DNA from: Acidimicrobiia bacterium
GTDB taxonomy: Bacteria > Actinomycetota > Acidimicrobiia > IMCC26256 > PALSA-555
Assembly: GCA_022865365.1 (NCBI GenBank)
Contig: JALHSW010000332.1
Location: forward strand, 1 to 6,763
DNA: 6,763 nucleotides
Direction of reading: 5' to 3'
A model generated the notes under the pieces. That model searched no databases. It was not told the DNA's origin and saw only the letters and a list, made by a program, of their open reading frames with translations. Below, in pieces: positions 5,807 through 6,763 of the stretch; positions within the stretch are counted from its first letter, which is position 1; the number at the start of each line of letters is the position of its first letter. Both the position numbers and the translations under genes were made by a program.

Positions 5807-6235
5807 TCAGGCGCCGGCGCGGAAGCTCCAGGAGTAGACGCCGGGCTTGGCCGGGCGCTCCTTGCCCTGGGGCCAGTAGTACACCGCGACGTTGTGCAAG
5901 CCCGGCTCGAACCGGGTGAGGTCCCTGTCGGGTCCGGGCCGGAAGCTCACCTCGGCGAGCGGCACGATGCGCTCCAGCTGATCCTCGGGGACCTCGACGC
6001 CGTCGATCTTGAGCACGCCGGTGAGGTCGTCGCGCAGGTCGGCGGTGACCGTCTCCTGGAGCCGGGCGAGCTCGCCGGGGCCCGGCGATACCGAGTCGAT
6101 CGTGCTCGGGAAGGTGCGTCCCTGGGGTTGGGTGTCGGACTGGGAGAGCAGCACGACGCCGAGGTTCAGGACCACGACCACGACCACGCCCACGACCACC
6201 CACCGCCACGGGTGGCGGAACAGGGGAGTGGCCAT
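5807..6235 (-). CDS. Small membrane-anchored protein with possible Ig-like extracytoplasmic domain, function unknown
   Basis: This 142-residue protein has a short basic start (RHPWRW at residues 7-12), one long hydrophobic helix (about 13-31, VVVGVVVVVVLNLGVVLL), and then an outer domain of about 110 residues. The helix has no clear cleavage site or lipobox cysteine, so it probably anchors the protein with its C-terminus outside. Residues 75-142 read as short strands: VLKIDGVEV, EVSFRPGP, LTRFEPGLHNVAVYYWPQ and the closing GVYSWSFRA. The pattern of glycine-histidine-valine near the middle and a final SWSF is typical of bacterial Ig-like domains, but this is inferred by eye. The ATG at 6233-6235 is preceded by a TACCCT -10 seven bases away and no Shine-Dalgarno; an open frame further upstream is only the antisense of the kinase gene. 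It diverges from the kinase across 69 bp. I cannot name its family. Confidence 0.75.
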   Translation of the reverse strand: MATPLFRHPWRWVVVGVVVVVVLNLGVVLLSQSDTQPQGRTFPSTIDSVSPGPGELARLQETVTADLRDDLTGVLKIDGVEVPEDQLERIVPLAEVSFRPGPDRDLTRFEPGLHNVAVYYWPQGKERPAKPGVYSWSFRAGA

Positions 6236-6242
6236 CGCCCCG

Positions 6243-6248
6243 AGGGTA
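6243..6248 (-). promoter_or_regulatory. -10 hexamer of a leaderless promoter for the small membrane-anchored protein
   Basis: On the minus strand this reads TACCCT, preceded by GA, and fits TANNNT. Seven bases separate it from the ATG at 6235, so transcription is predicted to begin within a base or so of the start codon. No Shine-Dalgarno is present. No convincing -35 is seen. Confidence 0.5.
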
Positions 6249-6289
6249 TCGGCGCCTTGCGTTGCCACGGAATCGGGCCGCGCGCCCCG

Positions 6290-6295
6290 TAGCCT
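6290..6295 (+). promoter_or_regulatory. -10 hexamer of a near-leaderless promoter for the Ser/Thr kinase
   Basis: TAGCCT fits TANNNT and ends nine bases before the ATG at 6305, the same geometry as the TAGACT element at 2417-2422. The predicted start of transcription is near 6302. A TTGCCA at 6262-6267 resembles a -35 but lies 22 bases upstream, too far for a standard promoter. Confidence 0.55.
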
Positions 6296-6304
6296 GGACA
6301 CAAC

Positions 6305-6763
6305 ATGGCCCACTCCACCCTCGTCGACCTCGTTGGTCGCGTCCTCGCCGGTCGCTACCGGCTCCTGGCCCCCATCGGGTCCGGGTCGAGCGGCCGCGTC
6401 TATCTGGCCGACGACATCCGCCTCCGCCGCCGGGTCGCGGTCAAGGTCCTCCACGGGGGCCTCGCCGACGACGCCGGCTTCCTGCGCCGCTTCCGGGCCG
6501 AGGCCCAGATGGCGGCCGCGCTGCACCATCCCCACGTCATGGCGGTCTACGACTGGGGCGAGGACGACGGTGTCCCGTTCATGGTGCTCGAGCTCCTCAA
6601 GGGAGGGTCGCTGCGCGGGCTCCTCGACGCCGGGCCCCGCCTGACCCCGGCTCAAGCCGCGCACGTCGGGCGCCAGGTCGCGGCGGCCCTGGGGTACGCC
6701 CACGTGCGCGGGCTCGTGCATCGCGACATCAAGCCGGCCAACCTGCTCTTCGACGAGCACGGC
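6305..6763 (+). CDS. Eukaryotic-type serine/threonine protein kinase, N-terminal half (3' end outside window)
   Basis: The first 153 residues of a PknB-type kinase are present, running in frame off the window end. After a short lead comes GRYRLLAPIGSGSSGRVYLA (residues 16-35) with the glycine-rich ATP loop at 25-32. It is followed by AVKVL with the phosphate-anchoring Lys47, a C-helix Glu66 in FRAEAQMAA, the hinge region VLELLKGGSL (94-103), and the catalytic loop VHRDIKPANLL (138-148) with HRD 139-141, Lys143 and Asn146. All visible active-site residues are intact, so it should phosphorylate Ser/Thr on partner proteins. The DFG motif, activation loop, and any transmembrane helix or PASTA or other sensor domain lie beyond the window. 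The ATG at 6305 follows a TAGCCT element with no Shine-Dalgarno, suggesting a leaderless message. It is divergent from a membrane-anchored protein that could be a partner or sensor; this is inference only. Confidence 0.95.
   Translation, partial: MAHSTLVDLVGRVLAGRYRLLAPIGSGSSGRVYLADDIRLRRRVAVKVLHGGLADDAGFLRRFRAEAQMAAALHHPHVMAVYDWGEDDGVPFMVLELLKGGSLRGLLDAGPRLTPAQAAHVGRQVAAALGYAHVRGLVHRDIKPANLLFDEHG

Noticed and set aside
6262..6267. TTGCCA as a -35 element for the kinase promoter
   Set aside because: It lies 22 bases from the TAGCCT element, well outside the usual 16-19-base spacing.
6236..6760. N-terminal extension of the minus-strand gene ending at 5807, up to 317 residues
   Set aside because: The extension is antisense to a kinase with intact catalytic motifs. 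The natural start is the ATG at 6235 just before the hydrophobic helix, with a -10 element seven bases upstream.
6305..6763. Kinase as a truncated or broken gene
   Set aside because: The frame is still open and every motif seen is intact at the final base; the cut is only the window edge.

Overview
This is a very GC-rich, tightly packed bacterial window. The protein relatives I can recognise, several GTG starts, promoters lying almost on top of start codons, and an mnmA-to-ligA linkage point to a high-GC actinobacterium. My best guess is Acidimicrobiia, but no marker here proves the class. Nine protein-coding genes account for about 97% of the bases. I see no tRNA, rRNA, insertion sequence, CRISPR array or prophage signature, and no gene-free stretch longer than about 70 bases.

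Layout. Positions 1-438 hold the 3' part of mnmA (tRNA 2-thiouridylase). It is followed at 490-1452 by a divergent cation/Ca2+ exchanger-family membrane protein. Facing it on the minus strand (1482-2363) is a six-helix membrane protein of unknown function with a soluble beta-rich tail. A 68-bp divergent control region (2364-2431) separates that gene from a rightward cluster: a one-helix membrane protein with a Thr/Pro-rich outer tail (2432-2875), ligA (2886-4931, complete NAD+-dependent DNA ligase), and a pair of MaoC/hot-dog genes (4921-5373 and 5370-5789). The cluster is so tight (10-bp gap, 11-bp overlap, 4-bp overlap) that it is probably one operon. A minus-strand gene (5807-6235) encodes a small membrane-anchored protein with a possible Ig-like end. 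It diverges across 69 bp from a eukaryotic-type Ser/Thr protein kinase (6305 onward, cut by the window end).

How the genes work together. The window is mostly housekeeping: tRNA wobble modification, replication and repair ligation, and an acyl thioester hydratase/dehydratase pair resembling the HadAB heterodimer of mycobacterial fatty-acid elongation or related steroid/CoA hydratases. The remaining genes are poorly characterised envelope proteins. The kinase and its divergent membrane neighbour may form a signalling pair, but this is only inferred from position.

The points most worth a second look are: the exchanger with altered ion-site motifs; the apparently leaderless promoters, two of which share the arrangement TAG-N-CT, nine bases, ATG; ligA lacking its own Shine-Dalgarno behind a short membrane-protein gene; and the uncharacterised six-helix protein. 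I found no convincing new defence or mobile system.
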